Shown here in pieces: positions 43,549-51,528 of a stretch of 64,000 nucleotides of DNA. Under the pieces are notes generated by a model that saw only the letters and a list, made by a program, of their open reading frames with translations, was not told the DNA's origin and searched no databases. Position 1 is the first letter of the stretch, and the number at the start of each line of letters is the position of its first letter. The DNA is from Streptomyces sp. NBC_00820. GTDB taxonomy: Bacteria; Actinomycetota; Actinomycetes; Streptomycetales; Streptomycetaceae. The position numbers were made by a program, and so were the translations under genes. The DNA is taken from positions 7,738,001-7,802,000 of the forward strand of contig NZ_CP108882.1 of assembly GCF_036347055.1 (NCBI RefSeq), given 5' to 3'.

Positions 43549-44634
43549 ATGTCGAGGACCACACCCCCGCGCCCGCTCGATGTCGAGGCGCTGTTCCCTG
43601 AGTTGGCGGCCTACCGCGGTACCACCACCCGGCTCCATCCGCGCCCGGGCCGACCGGATGTGGCGGACAGTTCCGTGGGCGGTCCGCTGCTGTGGCCGGC
43701 GGACGAACCCTGGCCGGTGTGCACCGAGCCCCACGACCACACGCGTGGCCGGCGCCCGGCGGACATCCACCGTCACCGGCGGATCCTGGATTCCGCATGG
43801 CGCCGAGAGCCGGACGCCGGCCCCACGGACGAGGAACGGCCGCTGCTGGAGCGACTGAGCCGGAAGCACGAGGTTCAACAGGCCGCCGAGGACGATCCGT
43901 TGCCGCTGATCGGCGTAGCGCAGTTCTATCGGAGGGACATTCCCGACCTACCGGCCGGGCCGGACGGCTGCGATCTGCTCCAGGTGTTCTGGTGTCCCTT
44001 CGACGCACATGGGCCGACCGGCTACGGCATGCTGCTCGACCTGCGCTGGCGCCGCTCGGGCGAGGTCGCCGAGGTGGTGACGGTGCCGCCGCAGCCGCAG
44101 GTGGTCGGTTTCGAGGGGTACGTGCCCGAGCCCTGCGTGCTGCATCCGGAGCAGGTGGTCACCTATCCGTTCGCCGGCCTCCTCCCGGAGGACCTGTGCG
44201 CCCGGATCTACGCCTGGGAGGAGGAGCGGGAGGAGCAGGAGGAAGCGGCGTACGAGACCATGGCGTACGAGGCGACGGCGCAGGAGGAGAAGGCCGAGCA
44301 GCCGACCGCCGAAGTCGTCCCGGCCTTGGTGGGCTACCAGTACGACCTGTCCATCCCGCCGGGCTGGCGCGCCGGCGGTTTCGCCTCCTGGCACCTCACC
44401 GACCCGGCCCCCATGAACTGCCGTACCTGCTCGGCACCGATGCACCTGCTGCTGACCATCGACAGTTCGGAATGGGACGGCGGCAGCGGCAGCTGGAAGC
44501 CGCAGGAGGAACAGGGACTGCCCGCGCACCGCTTCGCCACGCCGACCCAGGTCACCGTGGGCCGCTGGGGCGAACTCAACATCTTCGCCTGCCCCGAAGC
44601 ACCCGAACACCCGCACCGTTGGAGCATCCAGTAG
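43549..44634 (+). CDS. DUF1963 (YwqG-like) protein
   Basis: 361 residues. It has the YwqG/DUF1963 pattern: 'GGPLLWPADEPWPVCTEPHDH' near the start, 'LPLIGVAQFYRRDIPDLPAGPDGCDLLQVFWCPFDAH' and the late 'WHLTDPAPMNCRTCSAPMHLLLTIDSSEWDGGSGSW' ending '...GELNIFACPEAPEHPHRW'. 'CRTCSAPM' offers a Cys pair for a metal. An acidic coiled segment ('WEEEREEQEEAAYETMAYEATAQEEKAEQ') is inserted before the last domain. The family is common among orphan immunity-type proteins but has no proven activity. ATG 43549 has AGGG eight bases upstream. Confidence 0.75.
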   Translation: MSRTTPPRPLDVEALFPELAAYRGTTTRLHPRPGRPDVADSSVGGPLLWPADEPWPVCTEPHDHTRGRRPADIHRHRRILDSAWRREPDAGPTDEERPLLERLSRKHEVQQAAEDDPLPLIGVAQFYRRDIPDLPAGPDGCDLLQVFWCPFDAHGPTGYGMLLDLRWRRSGEVAEVVTVPPQPQVVGFEGYVPEPCVLHPEQVVTYPFAGLLPEDLCARIYAWEEEREEQEEAAYETMAYEATAQEEKAEQPTAEVVPALVGYQYDLSIPPGWRAGGFASWHLTDPAPMNCRTCSAPMHLLLTIDSSEWDGGSGSWKPQEEQGLPAHRFATPTQVTVGRWGELNIFACPEAPEHPHRWSIQ

Positions 44635-44780
44635 GGAACCTGCGGCAGGGTCGAGTGCCGTCACGTCCCGCGGCTCCCCGGCGACACCGTCCTCGGCCTC
44701 TTGTCAGAGGGCCCGCCTACGCTGGCCGTCAAGATCACCGGCAGAGCCTGCCGGGCTGCTCGGATCGATGGGGGGCTGGG

Positions 44781-45845
44781 ATGCGCTGGTGGAACGTGGC
44801 GTCCGAGGAGCGGGCACAGTGGGTGCTCGATCCGTTGGCAGGGGTGGGACCGCTGCGGTTCGGGATGGATCCCGACCAGGTGAAGGCGGCTCTGGACGGG
44901 GCGGTCGCCGGCATCTCGCAGAGTGCGGAAGGCCGACTGTCCTGGCAGCGATACGGCGACGTGGGCGTGACCGCGATCTATGAGCGGGGGCCGCGTCTCG
45001 CCGCCGTGGCGATCCACGCGTTGGACGGACCACAGGTGTGGCTGCGGGACGTCGCGCTGACAGCCCGGGCGCCGTCCGAGGCACGCGCGGACATCCACGA
45101 ACTCGCGCGCCGGGAGGGGGAATCGGTCCGGGTGAACTGGAGCGGTGATCCCGAGGTGGCGGCATGGGGACTGTCCATGGGCGCCACGCAGGAGTGGGTG
45201 TCGTCGCCGGAGGGATACGCACAGCGGACGGACAGGGTGATCACCGATGCCCTGCTCGTCGGCCCCGAGGCGGCCGCGGATCCGTACGGGGCGGAGCCGG
45301 TCGTCCGGTGGTGTGATGTCCGCGAGCGGGAGACGAACCCCGGGACGTGGCCGGTGACGCCCGACCGGGAGCGGCCGCGCTGGGACTGGACGCCGCTGGA
45401 ACACGTCGGCCCGCTCCGGTTCGGGATGAGCCCCGGGCAGGTGGCGGCCGCGTTGGACGGCGAAGTGCCGGGCGGCCGCCAGGGCCACCACCGCTGGTAC
45501 GCGGCCGGGCCGTGGAACCTGACCGGCGAACGGTACGACAAGGTCGGGGTGACCGCCCACTACTGGTGGCCGGAGGGCGTCCCGGCCCTGGCGGCCGTGA
45601 CTGTGCACGGGCGCACCGGACCCCAGGTCGCCTTCGCCGGCATCGAGTTGACGGGCAGGAAACTGTCCGCTGTCGACGCGGCCGTCACCCGGTACATCGA
45701 GGATCACCGGATCAGCCTGCTCATCGGCTGCGGCGGTGACCTCGGACCGGACGGGTTCCACATGTACGTGCGGGCCGCCAGAGCGGGGGACGCCGTGGTC
45801 AGCGAGGCCCGGTTCTGCGCAGCGGACTGGGAGGACCGCGGCTGA
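44781..45845 (+). CDS. Protein with two copies of an unrecognised ~150-residue domain
   Basis: 354 residues. 'LDPLAGVGPLRFGMDPDQVKAALDGAVAG' near residue 18 recurs as 'WTPLEHVGPLRFGMSPGQVAAALDGEVPG' near residue 205. The repeats continue in parallel: 'YGDVGVTAIYERGPRLAAVAIHALDGPQVWLRDVALTAR' versus 'YDKVGVTAHYWWPEGVPALAAVTVHGRTGPQVAFAGIELTGR'. The protein is therefore an internal duplication. No signal peptide or membrane span. The domain looks like those found in Streptomyces immunity-type neighbourhoods but I cannot name it. ATG 44781 follows GGGGG. Confidence 0.7.
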   Translation: MRWWNVASEERAQWVLDPLAGVGPLRFGMDPDQVKAALDGAVAGISQSAEGRLSWQRYGDVGVTAIYERGPRLAAVAIHALDGPQVWLRDVALTARAPSEARADIHELARREGESVRVNWSGDPEVAAWGLSMGATQEWVSSPEGYAQRTDRVITDALLVGPEAAADPYGAEPVVRWCDVRERETNPGTWPVTPDRERPRWDWTPLEHVGPLRFGMSPGQVAAALDGEVPGGRQGHHRWYAAGPWNLTGERYDKVGVTAHYWWPEGVPALAAVTVHGRTGPQVAFAGIELTGRKLSAVDAAVTRYIEDHRISLLIGCGGDLGPDGFHMYVRAARAGDAVVSEARFCAADWEDRG

Positions 45846-45887
45846 CGTGACGTGACGTGACCCGACCCGACCTGCCCTGCCCTGACC
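45843..45887 (+). repeat. Degenerate 5-bp tandem repeat
   Basis: Nine pentamers starting TGACG TGACG TGACG TGACC and drifting to CGACC and TGCCC. It begins at the stop codon of the duplicated-domain gene, in the gap between convergent genes. Confidence 0.65.
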
Positions 45888-45917
45888 CACCGTCCGCCGC
45901 CGGGAGACCCGGCCGGG

Positions 45918-48596
45918 CTATGGCCCGCAATGCGGTGGTCGGGGTTCCGTCAGGTGCAGGTCGGACAGGATCTGGCGGGCCAGTTCGAAGGGCTGGTTGA
46001 AGGGGCCGTGAGGTACGGAGGCGGCGGACGCGAAGCCGCGCTGCGCGGCCAGCGCTCTCGGCCCGACCAGGCCGGTGAGCCGGTAGTGCCGCCAGAGCGG
46101 GGTGGGCCGGCGGGCGTCGACCACGACGAGGTCGGGCCGACGCCATACGACCAGCGCCCAGGGGCCGTCACCGGAGCCGGAGCCGGAGCCGGAGCCGGCC
46201 CAGGCTCCGACCAGCGGCGCCCCTTCGGCGGCACCGACCGCTTCGAGCGCCGCCAGCGCGGGGTTGCTGAAACGGCCGGTGACGTGGAGCAGTACCTGCC
46301 CGTGGCGGTGCACGTCCCGGTCCTTCTCGGCAAGGGTCCAGACCGCGTCGGCGAGGGGATCGTCCTGGACGACGTCCGACGCGACGTCGAGCACAGCCGC
46401 CTGGTCCACGGCCGGCCCGAAGGCCGTGTCGAGCAGCGCCGTGTACTCCGCGACGTACGCGGGATCCACGGCGGGCAGCAGATGGCCGACCGCCTGGGAG
46501 GCCTCGTTGAAGGCGAGGGTCTCGGGCGTGACGTCGTAGCGTGGGGCGTTGCTGCGGAGCACGGCGAGGGCGACCGCGGCGAGGCTGCCGACCTGGGGCT
46601 CGATCCGCTCGGGGAGATCGCCCCGGTCCAGCGCGCGGACGGCGCGGGAGAGCAGGGACAGCCAGTCTCCGCGCCCCGGAGACCAGGCGCCTGCCGCGAC
46701 GGTCCACAAGGTCAGCCGCACGATGAGCATGCGCTCCGGAGGGGCCGTGCGGGGCGCGAGAGCGACCAGACGTTCCACCCAGCGCCGGTACCTGCGGCGG
46801 ACCTCCTGGTCGGCCTGCCGGAGGTCGGGCAGTGCGGCGGTGCCCGCTTCGGCGCCGGCATCCTCGGGGGCGGTCCCCGCGGCCACGGCTTCGGTGTCGT
46901 CCTCGTCGAGGGCGCCTTCGCTGTCGTCGGTGAACCGTTCGTCCCAGGAGACGGGCAGCAGGTCCTGAAAGGCCGTGCCGGTCCCCGCGGGCAGGGGGAG
47001 GCCCAGCGCGAAACGCGCGAGCGAGTGCCCCACGCGCCCCGCGCATTCGTCCAGATAACGCTCCCAGCCGTCGTCGTCGCCGTCCAGCGAGGTCGTAGCC
47101 GCCGTACCGCCCCTGCTGTCGTTCGCGGACGCGGACGCGCCGACGGGGGCCGGCGTCAGACCGGTACGGAGGGTTTCCAGGTCGCCCAGAAAACGCTCCG
47201 CGAGCCGGGGGTCCGCGAACAGATCCGGTGGCCGTGTCGTGGGGATCCGTGACTGGGCCGGGGTCGTACGGCGCAGCGCGCGGTCGGGGTCGACGACGAA
47301 CACCGTGTTACCGAAGCGCGGTACGCCGTCGCTGTCGACGACGACCAGGCGCAGGCGGCTTCCCGCATCGGCCGGAGCCGTCACCGTCAGCGTGGCCTGG
47401 CCGGGTGGGACGTCCGCGACGCGCTCCCAGGTCTCCGGCGGCGCCGCGGCCTGGGACAGCTCCAGGTGAGCGGTGACGGAGAGCGGCCGGGCCAGGCTGA
47501 TGTCCAGGCCGTCCGCGACGCGTGTGGCGCCGAGCAGCAGCGGCCCGTTGCCGGCGGCGGGACGGGGGAGGGGAGCGGCCGTGCTCAGGCGGGCGGCCGG
47601 CTCGTCGGTGCCGTCCGGAAGGAGGGTGGCGGGGACGGGGGCGATGACACCGAGTTCGCAGTTGCCGCCGTCGCCCTGGGCGAGCAACAGGGCCGCCGCG
47701 GAGATGTTCGGGCTGCCGGTCAGGGCCCAGCGCTGCCCCTCGCAGACCCACTCGACGAGCTTGCCGTGGCGGTAGCGCTGGTCGTTGTCGCTGACGACGC
47801 GTCCGTCGTACTCCTTCACCAGGGCGGCGACCGACGGGCCGTCGAGGTCGCTGAGTCCCGGCTGGTAGGCGAGGGTGAACCGGCTCGGGCGGAACCGCTC
47901 GAGCAGTCGCCGCAACGCCAGGGAGCGCCGGTCGTGGAAGGGTGCGAACACGGCCAGTTCGTCGACCGGTCCGCGCGGCAGCTGGTCGATGACGGGCGAA
48001 CGCAGGTTGCTGACGACACGGACCGCCGGTGCCGTGGGGACCCTGTCGCGGTGGAGCCGGTCCAGCAGGGCGGCGACCCGTCCCAGCGCCTGCGGCACGC
48101 CGGCGGAGAACCTCACCTTCTCCGGCAGCTCGCGCAGCCATGCCGAAAGCTCCGGGACGGCGGCGGGGCTCTGCTCGCCGTTCACCCGCAGGACCGTCCA
48201 CAGCTCGGCGTTGGCCTGCCAGCCGGCCAGGGTGGTGTTGCCGGAGCCGATGGCGATGGTGGCACGCTCCGGTCCGGCCAGAATCATCAGCTTGGGGTGG
48301 AACGCGGCGCCGTGCGCGTATGCCAGACCGGCCAGGTAACCGCGCCCGGCCCGCCGGACGGACCGGGGATCGTTCCGGGCCATGGAGACGTCCCCCGCGA
48401 TCGTGACGCGGGCGCCGGTGGCCTGGGTGACGCCGAGGGCGACCTCCTCGAAGAAGCCCAGATCGGCGGTGAAGCTGAGGAAGAGCGCTTCCTCCAGGCC
48501 CTGTCCGCCGGTGCGCTCCTCGTCGAGGATCAGCGTCAGCGGCGAGGCGAACCCGACCGGTGGCTCCACTCCGGCAGCCGGTGCGGTCTCAGTCAA
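45918..48596 (-). CDS. PLD-superfamily (two HxK motifs) protein, candidate nuclease
   Basis: 892 residues. The first ~330 residues carry two phospholipase-D-type half sites: 'AAFHPKLMILAGPERATIAIGSGNTTLAGWQANAEL' (~95-130) and 'YRHGKLVEWVCEGQRWALTGSPNISAAALL' (~280-310). Both have HxK and GSxN but lack the Asp of a classical HKD, as in some PLD nucleases. The remaining ~560 residues are an uncharacterised extension: a beta-rich part (~350-450), an acidic linker, then a helical domain ('EVRRRYRRWVERLVAL') and a terminal domain with a 'GSGSGSGSGDG' loop. The start overlaps the upstream gene's end by 8 bp, so the two act together. Function not known; a nucleic-acid-cutting role in defence is suggested. 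Confidence 0.75.
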   Translation of the reverse strand: MTETAPAAGVEPPVGFASPLTLILDEERTGGQGLEEALFLSFTADLGFFEEVALGVTQATGARVTIAGDVSMARNDPRSVRRAGRGYLAGLAYAHGAAFHPKLMILAGPERATIAIGSGNTTLAGWQANAELWTVLRVNGEQSPAAVPELSAWLRELPEKVRFSAGVPQALGRVAALLDRLHRDRVPTAPAVRVVSNLRSPVIDQLPRGPVDELAVFAPFHDRRSLALRRLLERFRPSRFTLAYQPGLSDLDGPSVAALVKEYDGRVVSDNDQRYRHGKLVEWVCEGQRWALTGSPNISAAALLLAQGDGGNCELGVIAPVPATLLPDGTDEPAARLSTAAPLPRPAAGNGPLLLGATRVADGLDISLARPLSVTAHLELSQAAAPPETWERVADVPPGQATLTVTAPADAGSRLRLVVVDSDGVPRFGNTVFVVDPDRALRRTTPAQSRIPTTRPPDLFADPRLAERFLGDLETLRTGLTPAPVGASASANDSRGGTAATTSLDGDDDGWERYLDECAGRVGHSLARFALGLPLPAGTGTAFQDLLPVSWDERFTDDSEGALDEDDTEAVAAGTAPEDAGAEAGTAALPDLRQADQEVRRRYRRWVERLVALAPRTAPPERMLIVRLTLWTVAAGAWSPGRGDWLSLLSRAVRALDRGDLPERIEPQVGSLAAVALAVLRSNAPRYDVTPETLAFNEASQAVGHLLPAVDPAYVAEYTALLDTAFGPAVDQAAVLDVASDVVQDDPLADAVWTLAEKDRDVHRHGQVLLHVTGRFSNPALAALEAVGAAEGAPLVGAWAGSGSGSGSGDGPWALVVWRRPDLVVVDARRPTPLWRHYRLTGLVGPRALAAQRGFASAASVPHGPFNQPFELARQILSDLHLTEPRPPHCGP

Positions 48597-50133
48597 CGAG
48601 GGCCTTTCCGCTCCTGGTCACCGACCAGCGCTGGTCGTCGTGGCGCAGTACGCCGCAGGTGGCCAGGACGGTCCCGAGCTGGTCCAGCCGCAGACCGACG
48701 TCACCGCGCCCCTCCTGGCTGGTCCGGTACAGCAGACCGCCGCGCTCGTGCAGCCGGGTCGGCAGCCACAGCGAACCGTCGGGGCGGCGGCGGGCTTTGG
48801 CCAGCGCGATGCGCTGCGAGCGCGTCACCAGATCCGTGGTGAGCCTGCGGGCGACATCGCTCAGCCTCAGAGGGCCGGCCTCGGCGAGCCGTCGCTGGAC
48901 CCACTCCGGTCCGAGCTCGATGCCGCGCCGGCCGAGGAACGCGTCCCGTACCCGGCCGGTGAGTTCGTCCACCCGACGGGCACTCGTGGCCAGCACCCGC
49001 AGTTCGGTGAGGGGCAGGGGGTCGGCACTCGGGCGGCGCAACTCGTGCTCGGCGGGCAACGGCGTACCGGTCGTGCTCTGTGTCGCGGGGAGCGAGGACA
49101 GGAAGTCGGCCACGGTCATGTCGGGCAGTTGCCCGGCGAAGCGGTCGGCCAGTTCCTCCACCGGCATCAGTCCGTCGACCTGCTCCACCAGCCAGGACCA
49201 CAGACGGCGCCAGGCCCCGACGGCGTAGTTCCGCAGCACCACCCCGCGCCAGGCAGCCGCGGCCTCGATCCGGCTCGTCACGGCATCGGTGGTCAGGAAG
49301 TCGCCGAAAGCGAGGACTTCACCGACGTCCCGGGTGAAGCGGACCACGGGATGGGTGGCGACCACCCGGGCCAGCAGCTGGATCGTCTGCCGCCGAGTCG
49401 CCGCACGGGAGTCCGCCGCGCCCGACGGGTCAGGCCGGCACATCACGCCGGCCAGCCATGCCCCGTCGGGGTGTTCACCGCCGGCGCACACGCATAACCG
49501 GTCGCCGAGAGCGGTGAGGTCGTCCACGCGAAGCGTGTCCTCGGCGGCCAGTTCGAGCAGTTCGCCCAGGCCGTGCCCTACGGCCGACCGGTCCAGCCGC
49601 GGTCCCGGCGTCGGCAGGGGGCCGGGCCCCAGGATGCCGAGCGCGATCTCGGATCCCGCGTACGCGTTCCAGAATCCCCAGGAGTTGCCCGCGTAGCCGT
49701 CCTTGCCGGGGACCTCGGCCCCGGCCACGTTCACCGTACCGGCGTGCAGCCGCCGGGCCATCGCGTCGACTCCATGCGCGCGCGGAAGCCACTCCAGGCC
49801 CTGCGGGTGATGCGCGAACGACACGGCCGCCAGCGCGACTTCGGCGCGGCGCAGCAGCGTCTGGGCGACCGGGACCGTCAGACCCTCGTCGTCCGCCTTC
49901 GCCGCGATCAGCCCGTGCAGAGCGTAGTAGCGCGCGTGCGGTGTCACCGCGATGACGCCGGGAATCAGTTGGTCGACCATGTGCATCACGTGCCGCTCCA
50001 CCGAGAGCGGGTAACGGCCCGCGGCCACGTCCAGCCCCGGACGGCTCCACCGCGGCCCCTCCACGAGGCCCGCAGCGCTCCCGTCCCCGCCGAGGGCGGC
50101 GACCTGATCGGCCGTGTGCTCAGCCATGAGCAT
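48589..50133 (-). CDS. Unrecognised partner of the PLD protein
   Basis: 514 residues; first gene of a two-gene operon (8-bp overlap with the PLD gene). No signal peptide or membrane span. The N-terminal part has 'PLSVERHVMHMVDQLIPGVIAVTPHARYYALHGLIAAKADDEGL', a pattern that reminds me of DUF6361-type proteins found next to PLD genes; I cannot confirm this. The middle is helical. The C-terminal ~120 residues look like a winged-helix region ('LRLSDVARRLTTDLVTRSQRIALAKARRRPDGSLWLPTRL', 'RLDQLGTVLATCGVLRHDDQRWSVTRSGKALV'). ATG 50133 has GAGGG six bases ahead; GTG 50136 and ATG 50127 are alternatives. The C-terminal domain may bind DNA or a protein partner. Confidence 0.6.
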   Translation of the reverse strand: MLMAEHTADQVAALGGDGSAAGLVEGPRWSRPGLDVAAGRYPLSVERHVMHMVDQLIPGVIAVTPHARYYALHGLIAAKADDEGLTVPVAQTLLRRAEVALAAVSFAHHPQGLEWLPRAHGVDAMARRLHAGTVNVAGAEVPGKDGYAGNSWGFWNAYAGSEIALGILGPGPLPTPGPRLDRSAVGHGLGELLELAAEDTLRVDDLTALGDRLCVCAGGEHPDGAWLAGVMCRPDPSGAADSRAATRRQTIQLLARVVATHPVVRFTRDVGEVLAFGDFLTTDAVTSRIEAAAAWRGVVLRNYAVGAWRRLWSWLVEQVDGLMPVEELADRFAGQLPDMTVADFLSSLPATQSTTGTPLPAEHELRRPSADPLPLTELRVLATSARRVDELTGRVRDAFLGRRGIELGPEWVQRRLAEAGPLRLSDVARRLTTDLVTRSQRIALAKARRRPDGSLWLPTRLHERGGLLYRTSQEGRGDVGLRLDQLGTVLATCGVLRHDDQRWSVTRSGKALVD

Positions 50134-50466
50134 CACAGGCCCTCACGCCTGCTGTTCCGCTGCCGCGTCCGCCCATCCGCCACTGCCCCCAGTGCCCCAC
50201 TGCCCCCACCGCCGCTCAAGGCGGCGATCGAGCAGCCATTCTCGCGCATCGGTCGCCGCTGCGTTAAGGGTTGGCGGATCATCGGCCACGACGGGCGTCA
50301 CCTCAGCCGGGCACGCGCCCGCCACGCCCGTTGCGCCTTCCCCGTCCGGCCCGGGTACGACCGGAAATCCGTACCCCCGGCCCGACGGGGGTGCGACCGA
50401 GAGGCCGTATCCCCGGCCGGGCCGGGTTCGCTACCCTGCCACTCCCTTCCACCTGGAGGCGTCCTC
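50134..50466. other. Divergent intergenic region
   Basis: About 330 bases between the PLD operon and a membrane-protein gene. It contains C-rich repeats (CCACTGCCCCC-type, 50178-50210) and a short hairpin CCGCCGCTCAAGGCGGCG near 50209-50226. GGAGG at 50452-50456 serves the next gene. No gene was seen. Confidence 0.4.
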
Positions 50467-51237
50467 ATGAACGGGACCACCCGGCCCCCGTCCCGCGTTC
50501 CGGCCGCCGTACTGGTGCCGGCCGCCACCGTCGCGGCCGTCGGCGCACAGCTCCTCCTCCTACCGTGGGACCCGCGCTCCAACGTGCCCGTGAGTCCTGG
50601 TTCGGACACTCTGACCAGCGGCTACACCTGGTGGGGAACCGCCCTGTTCGCGGTCGTACTGGCCGCGGTGGCCTGGGCGGTGGGGCGCTGGGGCCGGCCC
50701 GAGGCGGCCGTCGTGGCCATCGGCGGGGTGCCGGCCGTGCTGCTGCTGGGCTCCTTCCTGGCTCATGAGCCCGACCCTGATGGATTCGCCGGGCTGTGGC
50801 CGACCAGCTGGCTGGTCGGCGCCGTGCTGATGGTGGTGGGAGCCGGACTGGTGGCGGGCCTGGCGCACGGGGAAGCGGCGCGTGTTTTCCGGTCGCTGCT
50901 CGTGCCGGTGCTGGTGGCCGCGGGGGCCGCGCTCTCCGGCTTCGTCCTCGGGTCGTTGGCGTCCCACGCCGGGTGGGCCGCCCGCGCCGTCTCGGCCGTC
51001 CTGGCACTGGCGGCCGGCCACGGGCTCGGCTGGGCCGTGCGCGCCGCCGGACGCGGCACCGCCGCGAGCGTCGCGCTCACGGCGGGCGGAGTGCTGCTCA
51101 TCGCGGCCGTGAACAGTGCCTCCGTGCCGCTGTGGGGCTGGGCGGCGCCCGACACGGCCGCCTGGGCGGTCACGGTCCTCGCCTACGCCGCCGGAGCAGC
51201 TTCCGTACCGCTGTGGCGGGTACGGGTGCGGGTGTGA
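50467..51237 (+). CDS. Multi-pass integral membrane protein of unknown function
   Basis: 256 residues with about seven hydrophobic helices: 'VPAAVLVPAATVAAVGAQLLLL', 'WWGTALFAVVLAAVAWAVG', 'AAVVAIGGVPAVLLLGSFLA', 'SWLVGAVLMVVGAGLVAGLA', 'LLVPVLVAAGAALSGFVLGSL', 'VALTAGGVLLIAAVNSASVPLWG' and 'AWAVTVLAYAAGAASVPLW'. Extracytoplasmic loops contain 'DPRSNVPVSPGSDTLTSGYTWWG'. Clear ribosome binding site GGAGG seven bases before the ATG. I do not recognise the family. Single-gene unit. Confidence 0.75.
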   Translation: MNGTTRPPSRVPAAVLVPAATVAAVGAQLLLLPWDPRSNVPVSPGSDTLTSGYTWWGTALFAVVLAAVAWAVGRWGRPEAAVVAIGGVPAVLLLGSFLAHEPDPDGFAGLWPTSWLVGAVLMVVGAGLVAGLAHGEAARVFRSLLVPVLVAAGAALSGFVLGSLASHAGWAARAVSAVLALAAGHGLGWAVRAAGRGTAASVALTAGGVLLIAAVNSASVPLWGWAAPDTAAWAVTVLAYAAGAASVPLWRVRVRV

Positions 51238-51328
51238 CCGACGCCGGTCGCACGGGCGCGGGAGCCGTGTCCGACGCGTGCCGGCTCGCCCCCGCCGCTC
51301 GCCTGCTTCGTACGACGCGTCCGCACGC

Positions 51329-51378
51329 CACGTCTGCCTGCGTGTCTGCGCTGCACGTCTGCCTGCGTGTCTGCGCTG
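51329..51378 (+). repeat. 25-bp perfect tandem duplication
   Basis: Two identical copies (51329-51353, 51354-51378), followed by shorter related C/T/G motifs, in the 291-bp gap after the membrane-protein gene. Nothing else is recognisable in that gap. Confidence 0.75.
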
Positions 51379-51528
51379 CGCGCCTGTTCCGTGCGTCTGT
51401 TCCGCACGCCTCTTCCGGGCGCAGCCCCGCTTCACCACAGGTGCTCCCGGTCGGGCCGGCCGTCGAGGAGGCCTTGTCGCGGCAGCGGGGCTGCTGACGA
51501 AAGAGCGGACCGCGTGCGGGTCAGCGGG

